Of a DNA stretch of 33,946 bases, positions 24,486 to 31,449 are shown one piece after another. Location: the NCBI GenBank assembly GCA_016932855.1, contig JAFGCB010000031.1, positions 1 to 33,946 of the forward strand, read 5' to 3'. Under the pieces are notes generated by a model. That model had not been told where the DNA came from. It ran no database searches and was given only the letters and a program-made list of their open reading frames with translations. Each line of letters begins with the position of its first letter. Positions within the stretch are counted from its first letter, which is position 1. Both the position numbers and the translations under genes were made by a program. This stretch comes from Candidatus Omnitrophota bacterium. Its GTDB lineage: Bacteria > Omnitrophota > Gorgyraeia > Duberdicusellales > Duberdicusellaceae.

Positions 24486-25604
24486 TTAAGAGTATTGCGC
24501 GTTAATCTTGATATACTCAGGCGAAAAGTCGCAAGTATACACTGTCCAAGAGAATCCACCGCGTTTCAAATCCACTGAAATATCTATGTTTTTACTCTTA
24601 AGAGAAGTGGATTTGATAGAAACATTCTCTTTCAATGATATATCCGCCTGGCCTACAGCCTGAATTATCCTCCCCCAATTAGGATTTTCTCCGTAAATAG
24701 CTGTTTTGAACAGGCTGGAATTGGCTATCGAAAAAGCAGCCTTCCTGGCCTCGGACCGGCTAACTGCCCCTTTTATAGTTATGGCTATGAATTTCGTAGC
24801 GCCTTCACCGTCTTGGACTATTTTTTTTGCCAAATCCAGGCAAACTTCAGATAAACCTTCGGAAAAAACCTTAAGATCTTTCGAGCTTAGCGAGCGAATG
24901 CCCACTTTCTTCGAAGAAAGCACAAATACAGAATCATTGGTACTACAACAGCCGTCGACACTTATAGAATTAAAGGAAAGATCCACGCAATTTTTCGATA
25001 TTTTATTCAATAAAGCGTTCTTAATATTTAAGTCTGTGAAAATGAAAGCGAGCATTGTTGCCTGTTTAAGCCTGGGATAAATCATGCCGGCTCCTTTTGC
25101 TATTCCCAGAATTCTTACTGCCTTACCCTTAAGCCTGAATTCCCTGCAAGCTATTTTTTTAAAACTGTCCGTGGTAAGAATGGCCTGACTGAAAGCTGAG
25201 GGCTCTTCATCAAGCCCGCAGACAAGCTGCGGTAAACTCTCTAAGATTATCCTTAGAGGAAGTCTCTTGCCTATCACGCCGGTGGAAGAAGGAATAACGT
25301 ATCGAGAGTCTATTCTTAAAATATCGGCGACGGCCTTGCAGGTATATTCCGCGTCTTGAATCCCTTTCTGGCCGGTAAAACAATTGGCGTTGCCGCTATT
25401 AACCAGGAGAGCTTTGATTTTGCCTTTAGTTTTCTTAAGCTTAGCCCTACCAAGCAGCAAAGGCGCTGCCTTAACTCTGTTACCGGTGAAAAAATAAACT
25501 CCCTGGGCATACTCAGGCGCATAGACCAATCCCAAATCCGGCTTAAGTCTATTCTTTATACCGCAAGATATGCCTGAAAACAAAAAGCCTTTCGGTATCT
25601 TCAT
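24486..25604 (-). CDS. argJ: Bifunctional ornithine acetyltransferase / N-acetylglutamate synthase
   Basis: A 372-residue ArgJ that moves the acetyl group from N-acetylornithine to glutamate, closing the acetyl cycle. The self-cleavage site is visible in 'LKQATMLAFIFTD', where Thr183 becomes the nucleophile of the beta-chain. 'VNSGNANCFTG' (residues 68-78) and the oxyanion segment 'SSTGVIG' (106-112) are intact, as is the C-terminal 'NPNWGRIIQAVG'. No argE or argA gene is in the cluster, consistent with the cyclic pathway. Its ATG overlaps the argC stop by 4 nt. Confidence 0.96.
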   Translation of the reverse strand: MKIPKGFLFSGISCGIKNRLKPDLGLVYAPEYAQGVYFFTGNRVKAAPLLLGRAKLKKTKGKIKALLVNSGNANCFTGQKGIQDAEYTCKAVADILRIDSRYVIPSSTGVIGKRLPLRIILESLPQLVCGLDEEPSAFSQAILTTDSFKKIACREFRLKGKAVRILGIAKGAGMIYPRLKQATMLAFIFTDLNIKNALLNKISKNCVDLSFNSISVDGCCSTNDSVFVLSSKKVGIRSLSSKDLKVFSEGLSEVCLDLAKKIVQDGEGATKFIAITIKGAVSRSEARKAAFSIANSSLFKTAIYGENPNWGRIIQAVGQADISLKENVSIKSTSLKSKNIDISVDLKRGGFSWTVYTCDFSPEYIKINAQYS

Positions 25605-26608
25605 TTAAGCCCCAACGACTCGTCGAATCCTAAAATAAGATTCATGTTCTGCACGGCCTGCCCTGAGGCCCCTTTGAGCAAATTGTCGATAACTCCTACG
25701 ATTATTATCTTTTTACCGCTTACCCCAAATCCTATATCACAGAAATTTGTATCAATTACATCTTTCAGAGACGGCAGCTTATTCTCAAATACCCGTACAA
25801 ACGGCTCTCTGGCGTAATATTTGTTGTATACGGACAACAGTTTATTTTTGCCAGCTTCTTTGGTCAACCCGGCGTATATTGTCGCCAAGATCCCTCTCTC
25901 TATCGGTACCACGTGGGGAGTAAATATAACCTGACTCTTCCTGCGGGAGATCTCAGACAAAAATTGGTTTATTTCCGGCAGATGCTGATGCCCGAACAGC
26001 CTGTAGGCAAAAAGATTGCCCGACAAATGAGCGTAATGATAGTCCAAGGATGGCTTTCTTCCCGCTCCGGTAATGCCGGACTTGGCGTCTATAATAACAT
26101 CCTTAAGCAGCCCCTCCCGCAATAAGGGCGCTATACTTAATATCGAAACCGTAGGATAGCAACCGGGATTGGCTAAAAGCCTAGCCTTCTTGATTCTTTC
26201 CTTGTAAAACTCGGGAAGCCCGTAAACAGAATTTTTTAGATTAACCTTATCTTGATGCTCTACTTTATAATATTCTTTATATACTTTTAGATCTTTTATT
26301 CTGTAATCGGCCGATAAATCAATGACTATCTTGCCCTCTTTAAGAAGATAGGGCGCTACTCTAAACGAAACTGTATGAGGAAGGGCTAAGAAAAATACGT
26401 CAGCTTTTTTTACCGCTTTTTCCAGATTTAAGTTTTCGCATACCAAGTCTAGTTTCTTCTCAAATCTCGGAAACAAGCTAGAGAATCTCACCTCTTTATC
26501 AAGCTTTGCCGAGATATAAGTTATTTTAACCTCGGGATGGCCGAGCAGCAAATCAGCTAGCTTTTCACCGGTAAACCCAGAGGCTCCGATTATCGCTACC
26601 TTTACCAT
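25601..26608 (-). CDS. argC: N-acetyl-gamma-glutamyl-phosphate reductase
   Basis: A reductase of about 335 residues forming N-acetylglutamate semialdehyde with NADPH. 'VKVAIIGASGFTGEKLADLL' opens the Rossmann fold, the catalytic cysteine lies in 'LLANPGCYPTVSIL', and 'DAKSGITGAGRKP' and 'FTPHVVPIERGILATIYA' are present. I chose ATG 26608, with GGAGG exactly 6 nt upstream. ATG 26614 and a TTG at 26662 are in-frame alternatives but have poorer signals. It is the first gene of the arginine-lysine supercluster, with a promoter directly upstream. Confidence 0.96.
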   Translation of the reverse strand: MVKVAIIGASGFTGEKLADLLLGHPEVKITYISAKLDKEVRFSSLFPRFEKKLDLVCENLNLEKAVKKADVFFLALPHTVSFRVAPYLLKEGKIVIDLSADYRIKDLKVYKEYYKVEHQDKVNLKNSVYGLPEFYKERIKKARLLANPGCYPTVSILSIAPLLREGLLKDVIIDAKSGITGAGRKPSLDYHYAHLSGNLFAYRLFGHQHLPEINQFLSEISRRKSQVIFTPHVVPIERGILATIYAGLTKEAGKNKLLSVYNKYYAREPFVRVFENKLPSLKDVIDTNFCDIGFGVSGKKIIIVGVIDNLLKGASGQAVQNMNLILGFDESLGLK

Positions 26609-26631
26609 TTTCATCCTCCATTGTTTAATAT

Positions 26632-26659
26632 ATTCTACCTTAAAAAGACATAATTTCAA
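26632..26659 (-). promoter_or_regulatory. Promoter for the argC operon
   Basis: On the minus strand TTGAAA (26654-26659) is 16 bp from TAGAAT (26632-26637). The predicted start near 26625 gives a leader under 20 nt with the GGAGG site. The same 16-bp spacing is seen at three other promoters in the window. No ARG-box-like dyad was recognised. Confidence 0.55.
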
Positions 26660-26674
26660 CAAGCAAAAGTTGTT

Positions 26675-26798
26675 ACACAGATTATCGCAGATTACATGCT
26701 AAACTGATGGTTTTTGCAGATGATACAGATACGAATGCCTATATTAATATCAATTTGTGATAATCTGCGAAGGAAATCTGTGGCTATCTGCGGATTAA
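26675..26798. repeat. ATCTGCG-family palindromic repeat, copy 1
   Basis: The rpsI-argC spacer holds CACAGATTATCGCAGATTA-type sequence at its argC side (26675-26694) and the opposite orientation (ATAATCTGCG, AAATCTGTGG, TATCTGCGG) at 26760-26794, running into the rpsI stop codon. It is related to the element at 30892-30956. The inverted halves could form a long imperfect stem after rpsI. Confidence 0.75.
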
Positions 26799-27274
26799 CG
26801 CTTAGTCCACTGGAATCTTCGGCGGGCGCCTTTTTGGCCGTACTTTTTGCGCTCTTTGGCGCGGGGGTCGCGAGTAAGAAGTTTGGCTTTTTTAAACGGG
26901 GATCTCAAACTATAATTGTACTCCACTATAGACCGGGCTAAACCCAACCTGATTGCGCCGGCTTGACCGGTTATGCCGCCCCCCTGGACTTTGGCTTTAA
27001 CATCTACTTTATCGGAAAGCTTAGCCCTTTCCAGGGGTTCGCTGATCAACAATCTATGCAGATGGGTAGTAAAATACTGGTCCCATTTCTTTCCGTTGAT
27101 ATAAAACCGGCCCTTACCGTCTACTATAAGCTGGACTCTGGCTATTGCCTTTTTCCGTCTGCCGGTTGACATAATCCTTGTCTTTTCCTTGAACTCCTTA
27201 GGAATTTTTACCTTTTCTTCTTTTACCTGCTCTTCTTTTACCTGCTCTTCGCTTGGGTTTTGTTCTTGATTCAT
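26795..27274 (-). CDS. rpsI: Ribosomal protein uS9 with charged N-terminal extension
   Basis: A 159-residue S9. The core begins at 'STGRRKKAIARVQLIVDG' (about residue 36) and ends with the invariant C-terminal 'KKYGQKGARRRFQWTKR', whose tail reaches the ribosomal P site. The first 35 residues are an unusual charged extension with the repeat EEQVK-EEQVK-EEKVK, encoded by two exact 15-bp units at 27218-27247. The ATG overlaps the rplM stop by 4 nt. A start at the internal ATG (MSTGRRKKA) would give a normal-length S9 and cannot be excluded, but the overlapping ATG favours the long form. Confidence 0.96.
   Translation of the reverse strand: MNQEQNPSEEQVKEEQVKEEKVKIPKEFKEKTRIMSTGRRKKAIARVQLIVDGKGRFYINGKKWDQYFTTHLHRLLISEPLERAKLSDKVDVKAKVQGGGITGQAGAIRLGLARSIVEYNYSLRSPFKKAKLLTRDPRAKERKKYGQKGARRRFQWTKR
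27218..27247. repeat. Two exact 15-bp units in rpsI N-terminus
   Basis: TTCTTTTACCTGCTC is repeated twice without mismatch and is followed by a partial third unit. It encodes the EEQVK repeats of the S9 extension. The unit is a multiple of 3, unlike the arrays in dapF and lysA. Confidence 0.85.
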
Positions 27275-27708
27275 AGCTCTAACTTCCTCGGGTTTTGGCT
27301 TGCATGAGAATGACTATCTTGCGGGTATAACTTTAAAGAATTAAGCATCTGCTTGGCTAATCTGTTCTTAGGAAGCATTCCCTTAACCGCAAAATAAAGA
27401 ATTTTACAGGGGTCTTTCTTAAAAATATCCTTAAAGGTAATCTCTTTTCTTCCGCTGGGATACCCCGAATATTTATCATATACCTTCTGGGCCGTCTTTC
27501 TGCCGCTTAAACGCACGTGGCTGGCGTTTATAACCACCACATAATCACCGCATAAAAGAAAAGGGGTATAAATAGGCTTATGCTTACCCTGCAAAACCCT
27601 GGCAATTCTTGTAGCAAGTCTTCCTAAAGTCTTGTCCTTTGCGTCCACAAGGCACCACTCGCGCTTAATCTGGTCTTTCTTAGGAATGAAGCTTTTGCTC
27701 ATGCTCAT
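27271..27708 (-). CDS. rplM: Ribosomal protein uL13
   Basis: L13 of about 145 residues with 'IKREWCLVDAKDKTLGRLATRIARVLQGKHKPIYTP', 'GDYVVVINASHVRLSGRKTAQKVYDKYSGYPSGRKE' and 'AVKGMLPKNRLAKQMLNSLKLY', all family signatures. I chose the ATG at 27708 (AAGG 5 nt upstream); in-frame ATGs at 27726 and 27702 and a TTG at 27735 are possible. It forms the conserved L13-S9 pair with rpsI. A -35-like TTGACT lies at 27777-27782, but no convincing -10 goes with it. Confidence 0.96.
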   Translation of the reverse strand: MSMSKSFIPKKDQIKREWCLVDAKDKTLGRLATRIARVLQGKHKPIYTPFLLCGDYVVVINASHVRLSGRKTAQKVYDKYSGYPSGRKEITFKDIFKKDPCKILYFAVKGMLPKNRLAKQMLNSLKLYPQDSHSHASQNPRKLEL

Positions 27709-27735
27709 AGGGGCCTTTTTTAACATATTTTTCAA

Positions 27736-28005
27736 CTAAAGTCAATAGATTTGTAAAAATTTTCCAACCCATATCGAGTCAAGCGGCAGGAATGAGGATT
27801 GAAAGGGTCTTAAGGGGAGTAGGTGTGAAAGGCTTATAGGGGAAATATTAAACATCCCTTCATCCCCTATGCCCCCTATATCCCTTATATCCCTTATATC
27901 CCTTATATCCCTTATATCCCTTAATATCCCTTATACCCCCTACAACCCTTATATCTTTTTCTTACGTCCGAAAATCCCTTGTAAAAATCCCCGGAATATA
28001 CTACA
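27736..28005. repeat. rplM / PIN-gene divergent spacer with 9-bp TCCCTTATA array
   Basis: This 270-bp spacer between divergent genes contains six TCCCTTATA units at 27881-27935 (four exact and contiguous, one with an extra A, one more exact) flanked by degenerate CCCC-TATA units on both sides. To its left, TATAGGGG near 27834 faces CCCCTAT near 27865, so a hairpin is possible. The strand bias is strong: nearly all C and T on the plus strand. No gene is visible here. Confidence 0.8.
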
Positions 28006-28593
28006 ATGTGGCCTATGAAATACCCGAAAAAAATAGTGGCTGATACAAGTATATTCATAAATCCTGACTCGCTGAAGGCATTTGGTCAAAACCCCCAAGA
28101 TGCCCTTATTAGCTTTATAGAAAAAACAAGAAAACAAGGCATACTGGTTTATATGCCCCCTTCAATTATGGAGGAACTCCTGAAGTTCCTGGACCATAAA
28201 CATATACCTAAAGACATTCTCTCTTATATCCGGAAAAAACCGCCCAAAAAATACGAGATATTTACCCCCTCTCTTTTTCTTTACGAGCTTGTTGAGGAAG
28301 TCAGAATCCGAATCAATAAGGGTCTGCGCATAGCTGAAAAATACACCCGCTTAGGACTTTCCGGCGATAAAAGCGAAGAAGAGCTGATAAAAAAGATTCG
28401 TGACGAGTTTAGGGTAGCCTTAAGAGAAGGTATTATTGACAGCAAACAAGATATAGACTTTCTTATCCTGGCTAAAGAACTCGAAGCGCCTATTCTTACT
28501 TCGGATCAGGGACTTATCAAATGGGCGGATAAACTCGGCATTGAAGCCTTGGACCTGGAAGAAATACGAGAAGTTCTTTCAACCTCTGGTTAA
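28006..28593 (+). CDS. PIN-domain HARP family protein (minimal protein-only RNase P; 'RNA ligase partner' family)
   Basis: A 195-residue PIN-fold nuclease and the only plus-strand gene in the window. 'KKIVADTSIFINPDSLKAFG' places the first acidic residue at D13; 'YMPPSIMEELLKFLD' carries E56/E57. A helical middle with 'FLYELVEEVRIRINKGLRIAEKY' is the hallmark insertion of the family. The C-terminal acidic set is 'IIDSKQDIDFLILAKELEAPILTSDQGLIKWADKLGI' (D145, D149, D151, D167, D175). This layout matches UPF0278/MJ0950-type 'RNA ligase partner' proteins, which include Aq_880, the RNA-free RNase P of Aquifex that matures tRNA 5' ends. All acidic positions are kept, so catalysis is plausible. No RNA ligase gene is adjacent. 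ATG 28015 is an alternative start; a TATACT at 27997-28002 would then give a nearly leaderless message. Its 3' end overlaps the convergent CNNM-type gene by 15 bp. Confidence 0.85.
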   Translation: MWPMKYPKKIVADTSIFINPDSLKAFGQNPQDALISFIEKTRKQGILVYMPPSIMEELLKFLDHKHIPKDILSYIRKKPPKKYEIFTPSLFLYELVEEVRIRINKGLRIAEKYTRLGLSGDKSEEELIKKIRDEFRVALREGIIDSKQDIDFLILAKELEAPILTSDQGLIKWADKLGIEALDLEEIREVLSTSG

Positions 28594-29532
28594 AGAAGAG
28601 ATTATCTCTCTTACCAAATCCTGGGTACTTACGATACCGTAGGGACGCTTTCCTTTAAAGACCAAAGCGATATTTTCTTTCCTCAATCTTAAAAGAGCTA
28701 GGATATCATCCAATCTCTGATTTATGCCAACCTTAAAGATAGGCCTTATAAGGTCCTGCCAGGAAATGAAATCCCTGTAGAACAAATCGAAAATATTAAT
28801 ATAGCCTATTATATGTTTATTTTTAAATACGGGATAACGCGTAAAACCAAAATCCCTGGCCTTGTTTAAAATAGTATCCACATTATCTATGTAATCTATC
28901 CCTACGACTTTTTTAAGCTCGACTGACACATCCTTTACCCTGGTCTGGGAAAACCCCAGAGCATCGACAATAGCTTCCTTTTCAATACGCTCAAGACTGC
29001 CTTGACTATGAAGGGTCTCGGTGAGAATCTTAATATCGTCCTTGTTTAAGATAGGTTTCGCTTTCTTGAAAAACAAAGCCACAATCTTTGAGGGTAAAAA
29101 GCCCACACCAAGCACCAAAGGACGCAATATTAACTCGAAAAAGCGAAAAGGTGTAAGTGAATAAATTATAAGCTTTTCCTCAAATACCCGTCCTACATTC
29201 TTAGGAAACATCTCCCCGAAAAGAAGCACAGCCGGAGTAAGCGCTAAAGAAACCCAAAAGGAGGAATTCTCGATACCGGCCTTTACCAACATAAAGGTTG
29301 CCAAAGAAGAACCTGTGATAATGCAAAGATTTGTTCCCACCAGCGTGGTAGACAAAAACCGTTCGGGCTTCTTCAGAAATCTGTTAAGGTAACTGTAGAT
29401 CTTCGGCCTTCTTTCCCGTAAAGCAGTAATCTTAAAGTATTCGGTGCAGACAAAGGCGGTTTCAAGGCTGGAGAAAAAACCTTCCAGAAAAATAAAGAAA
29501 ACAACGCCGCTTAAATACAAAAACTCTATCAT
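28579..29532 (-). CDS. CNNM/DUF21-CBS membrane protein lacking the CorC_HlyC domain
   Basis: A 317-residue relative of CNNM/CorC transporters. The DUF21 membrane domain spans about residues 1-165 with several hydrophobic helices ('LEGFFSSLETAFVCTEYFKI', 'LLFGEMFPKNVGRVFEEK'). A divergent CBS pair covers about 190-315 ('VSVELKKVVGIDYIDNVDTILNKARDFGFTRYPVFKNKHIIGYINIFDL', 'IALVFKGKRPYGIVSTQDLVREI'). The usual C-terminal CorC_HlyC domain is missing; the gene stops right after the second CBS. It follows the full-length paralogue by 7 bp, so a heteromeric Mg2+ or Na+/Mg2+ transporter is possible. Confidence 0.88.
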   Translation of the reverse strand: MIEFLYLSGVVFFIFLEGFFSSLETAFVCTEYFKITALRERRPKIYSYLNRFLKKPERFLSTTLVGTNLCIITGSSLATFMLVKAGIENSSFWVSLALTPAVLLFGEMFPKNVGRVFEEKLIIYSLTPFRFFELILRPLVLGVGFLPSKIVALFFKKAKPILNKDDIKILTETLHSQGSLERIEKEAIVDALGFSQTRVKDVSVELKKVVGIDYIDNVDTILNKARDFGFTRYPVFKNKHIIGYINIFDLFYRDFISWQDLIRPIFKVGINQRLDDILALLRLRKENIALVFKGKRPYGIVSTQDLVREIISSLTRG

Positions 29533-29539
29533 AATGCTT

Positions 29540-30754
29540 CTATTTCAGCTTAATCCGTAAACGCAGGATTCTTCTCTTGGTGGCTTTTTCGACTATGAAT
29601 TTCATGCCCTTAAAAGAAATAACTTCTTTCTCCTGAGGAAATCGCTCAATAATACTTAGAATAAACCCTCCCAGAGTATCTTCTTCTTCGGGAAGATTTA
29701 AATCCAGCTCGTAATTAACATCCTTGACCGAAACGCCGGCATCGACAATAAATTCCTTCTTGGAAACTTTCTCTATGGTTTTTTTCGGCGTCTCATATTC
29801 ATCATAGACCTCACCGAAAACTTCCTCTTGGACATCCTCCTGGGTTACAATTCCCGAGAAACCGCCGTGCTCATCGACTACCAGGGCCATCTTTTCCTTT
29901 TTAGATAAAAGCTCCTTCATCAAATCTCCTATGTTCTTTGTCTCGGGAACAAAAACCGGGCCTCTTAAGAGTTTTTCTAAGCTCTTCTCCTCGTCGAGAA
30001 AATAATCTTTTGTCCTCAAAACACCCACTATATCATCAATGTTTTCCCTAAATACCGGAACATAAGAATGCTTGAACTGGCGTAATGTTTCATATATCTT
30101 ATCGGGAATTTCTTCTATATCTATAGCTTTTACGTCGATCCGGGGAGTCATAATCTCCGAGGCTTCTTTATCGGAAAATTCAAGAATCAAATGAATCATG
30201 TCTTCTTCTTCCTCGTCTATTATCCCCTGAGTCTTTCCGACTTCCAAGGCTTCCTTTAGCTCCTGCTCAGTAAGAATATTTTCCTGCCGGATATCGCGTC
30301 TAAAAATCCACTTGAATAAATTCTTAGAAATTCCGATAACCAGCCAGCATAAAGGAAAAACGATCATATTAAAAATCCTTAAAACATAAGAGGAAATTAA
30401 GGCGAATTTCTCGGCGGTATTGATAGCGATCATCTTAGGCAGAATCTCGCCGAAAATAAGTATTATTAGCGACGATGCGGCGATTGATAAAAATATGCCG
30501 TACTTGCCGGAAAACCCTATAAAGAGAGCCGCTACCGAAGAAGCGAATGCTATGTTGACAAACATATTCCCCAGAAGAATAGACGCAAGAAGATAATCAG
30601 GCTTCTCTTTCAAATCCTCTATCCCTAAGGCTTTCCGGTTCTTCTTCTTGAATTTCTCAAGACGGACTTTGCTCAAAGAAAAGAAAGCGGTCTCAGACCC
30701 CGAGAAGAAAGCCGAGCAAACAATAAGAATTACAAAAAGTAAATACTGTTTCAT
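29540..30754 (-). CDS. CNNM/CorC-type DUF21-CBS-CorC_HlyC membrane protein
   Basis: A 404-residue protein with the full domain set. DUF21 covers about residues 1-185 ('FFSGSETAFFSLSKVRLEKF', 'IFGEILPKMIAINTAEKFA'). The CBS pair covers about 200-330 ('ASEIMTPRIDVKAIDIEE', 'YVPVFRENIDDIVGVLRTKDYF', 'MALVVDEHGGFSGIVTQEDVQEEVFGEVYDE'). A CorC_HlyC domain closes it ('LDLNLPEEEDTLGGFILSIIERFPQEKEVI'). Relatives are linked to magnesium export or sodium-coupled magnesium transport and are often annotated as hemolysins; no toxin role is implied. It is the first gene of a two-gene operon with a truncated paralogue. Confidence 0.93.
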   Translation of the reverse strand: MKQYLLFVILIVCSAFFSGSETAFFSLSKVRLEKFKKKNRKALGIEDLKEKPDYLLASILLGNMFVNIAFASSVAALFIGFSGKYGIFLSIAASSLIILIFGEILPKMIAINTAEKFALISSYVLRIFNMIVFPLCWLVIGISKNLFKWIFRRDIRQENILTEQELKEALEVGKTQGIIDEEEEDMIHLILEFSDKEASEIMTPRIDVKAIDIEEIPDKIYETLRQFKHSYVPVFRENIDDIVGVLRTKDYFLDEEKSLEKLLRGPVFVPETKNIGDLMKELLSKKEKMALVVDEHGGFSGIVTQEDVQEEVFGEVYDEYETPKKTIEKVSKKEFIVDAGVSVKDVNYELDLNLPEEEDTLGGFILSIIERFPQEKEVISFKGMKFIVEKATKRRILRLRIKLK

Positions 30755-30867
30755 TTCTATCTAAACAGAGGGATTGGGAGAATTGGCTTTAGAAAAACAG
30801 AAAAAGGGGATATTTTCATTGGAGGATAATTTTAGCACAGACACATCTTCTAGCAAGTAAAATCTTT

Positions 30868-30956
30868 ATATGCCTTACTACGTTAGGCATATACGCAGAT
30901 AATCACGGATTTCGTATAGATTACCACAGATATATTTATCTGCGATCATCTGCGTA
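30868..30956. repeat. ATCTGCG-family palindromic repeat, copy 2, with adjacent hairpin
   Basis: The spacer between the GroES-like gene and the CorC-type gene contains an 8-bp-arm hairpin, ATATGCCT (30868-30875) and AGGCATAT (30885-30892). Next to it are inverted arms TACGCAGATAATC (30892-30904) and GATCATCTGCGTA (30944-30956) that match at 12 of 13 positions. CACGGATTT- and CACAGATA-type words lie between them, as in the copy at 26.7 kb. The remaining bases of this 217-bp spacer show no gene. Confidence 0.75.
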
Positions 30957-30971
30957 AAAAGAATCTAAAAA

Positions 30972-31337
30972 TCAGGGTTCTAGAGGAGGGTTTTTTCTTC
31001 GCAAAACCAATATAGCTGAATGAGGGGCGACTATATATTTTTTCTTTTCTACCTGGATTTCTACTCCCTGGTCCCTTAAAAATATGCAGTAATCACCTTC
31101 CTGGGCCTGGAGAGGAAAATATTTATCCTTATTTTTGGAAGAAAGCCAGGGCTCCTGGTCTAAAGTGCTGGGGTCCGGAACAGGGTATCCCGGGCCTACT
31201 TTTACAATCCTGCCGGCCTGGACTTTTTCCTTTTCTTTTACCCCTTGAGGAAGATAGAGCCCGGCATCAGTCCGGTCAGAATCCTCCTGGGGCTCAATTA
31301 AGACTTTATCACCTACAAGTATCAATTCTTTATACAT
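30972..31337 (-). CDS. GroES-like co-chaperonin with an insertion
   Basis: A chaperonin-10 family protein of about 121 residues, longer than the usual 95-100. 'LILVGDKVLIEPQEDSDRTDAGLYLPQGVKEKEKVQAGRIVKVGPG' matches the GroES beta-barrel and mobile loop. About 20 extra residues ('PVPDPSTLDQEPWLSSKNKDKYFPL') sit where GroES has its short roof loop, then 'AQEGDYCIFLRDQGVEIQVEKKKYIVAPHSAILVL' closes the barrel. No groEL is next to it, so it may be an accessory GroES. I chose ATG 31337; a TTG at 31361 would add 8 hydrophobic residues not seen in the family. Confidence 0.82.
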   Translation of the reverse strand: MYKELILVGDKVLIEPQEDSDRTDAGLYLPQGVKEKEKVQAGRIVKVGPGYPVPDPSTLDQEPWLSSKNKDKYFPLQAQEGDYCIFLRDQGVEIQVEKKKYIVAPHSAILVLRRKNPPLEP

Positions 31338-31398
31338 GAAATTCAAGAAAAGGCCTATCAAGCTTGTTTAACCAATAGTCTTCCGGATAAACTTCGAA

Positions 31399-31449
31399 AG
31401 CTCTATCTTTTTATAAAGCCAATTCTACTATTTCTCTAAAGATAGCGCT
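31399..31449. promoter_or_regulatory. Imperfect dyad spanning the GroES-like promoter
   Basis: The arms AGCTCTATCTTT (31399-31410) and AAAGATAGCGCT (31438-31449) pair at 11 of 12 positions. The right arm overlaps the predicted -10 box and the left arm lies in the leader. It is not a CIRCE element (no TTAGCACTC-type arms). It could be an operator, or a structure that forms only on DNA. Confidence 0.35.

Noticed and set aside
24706-25080. A 124-codon plus-strand open frame inside argJ
   Set aside because: It is antisense to the ArgJ beta-chain and has no family resemblance.
31399-31449. CIRCE heat-shock element before the GroES-like gene
   Set aside because: The arms are AGCTCTATCTTT/AAAGATAGCGCT with a 27-bp centre; CIRCE has TTAGCACTC-N9-GAGTGCTAA.
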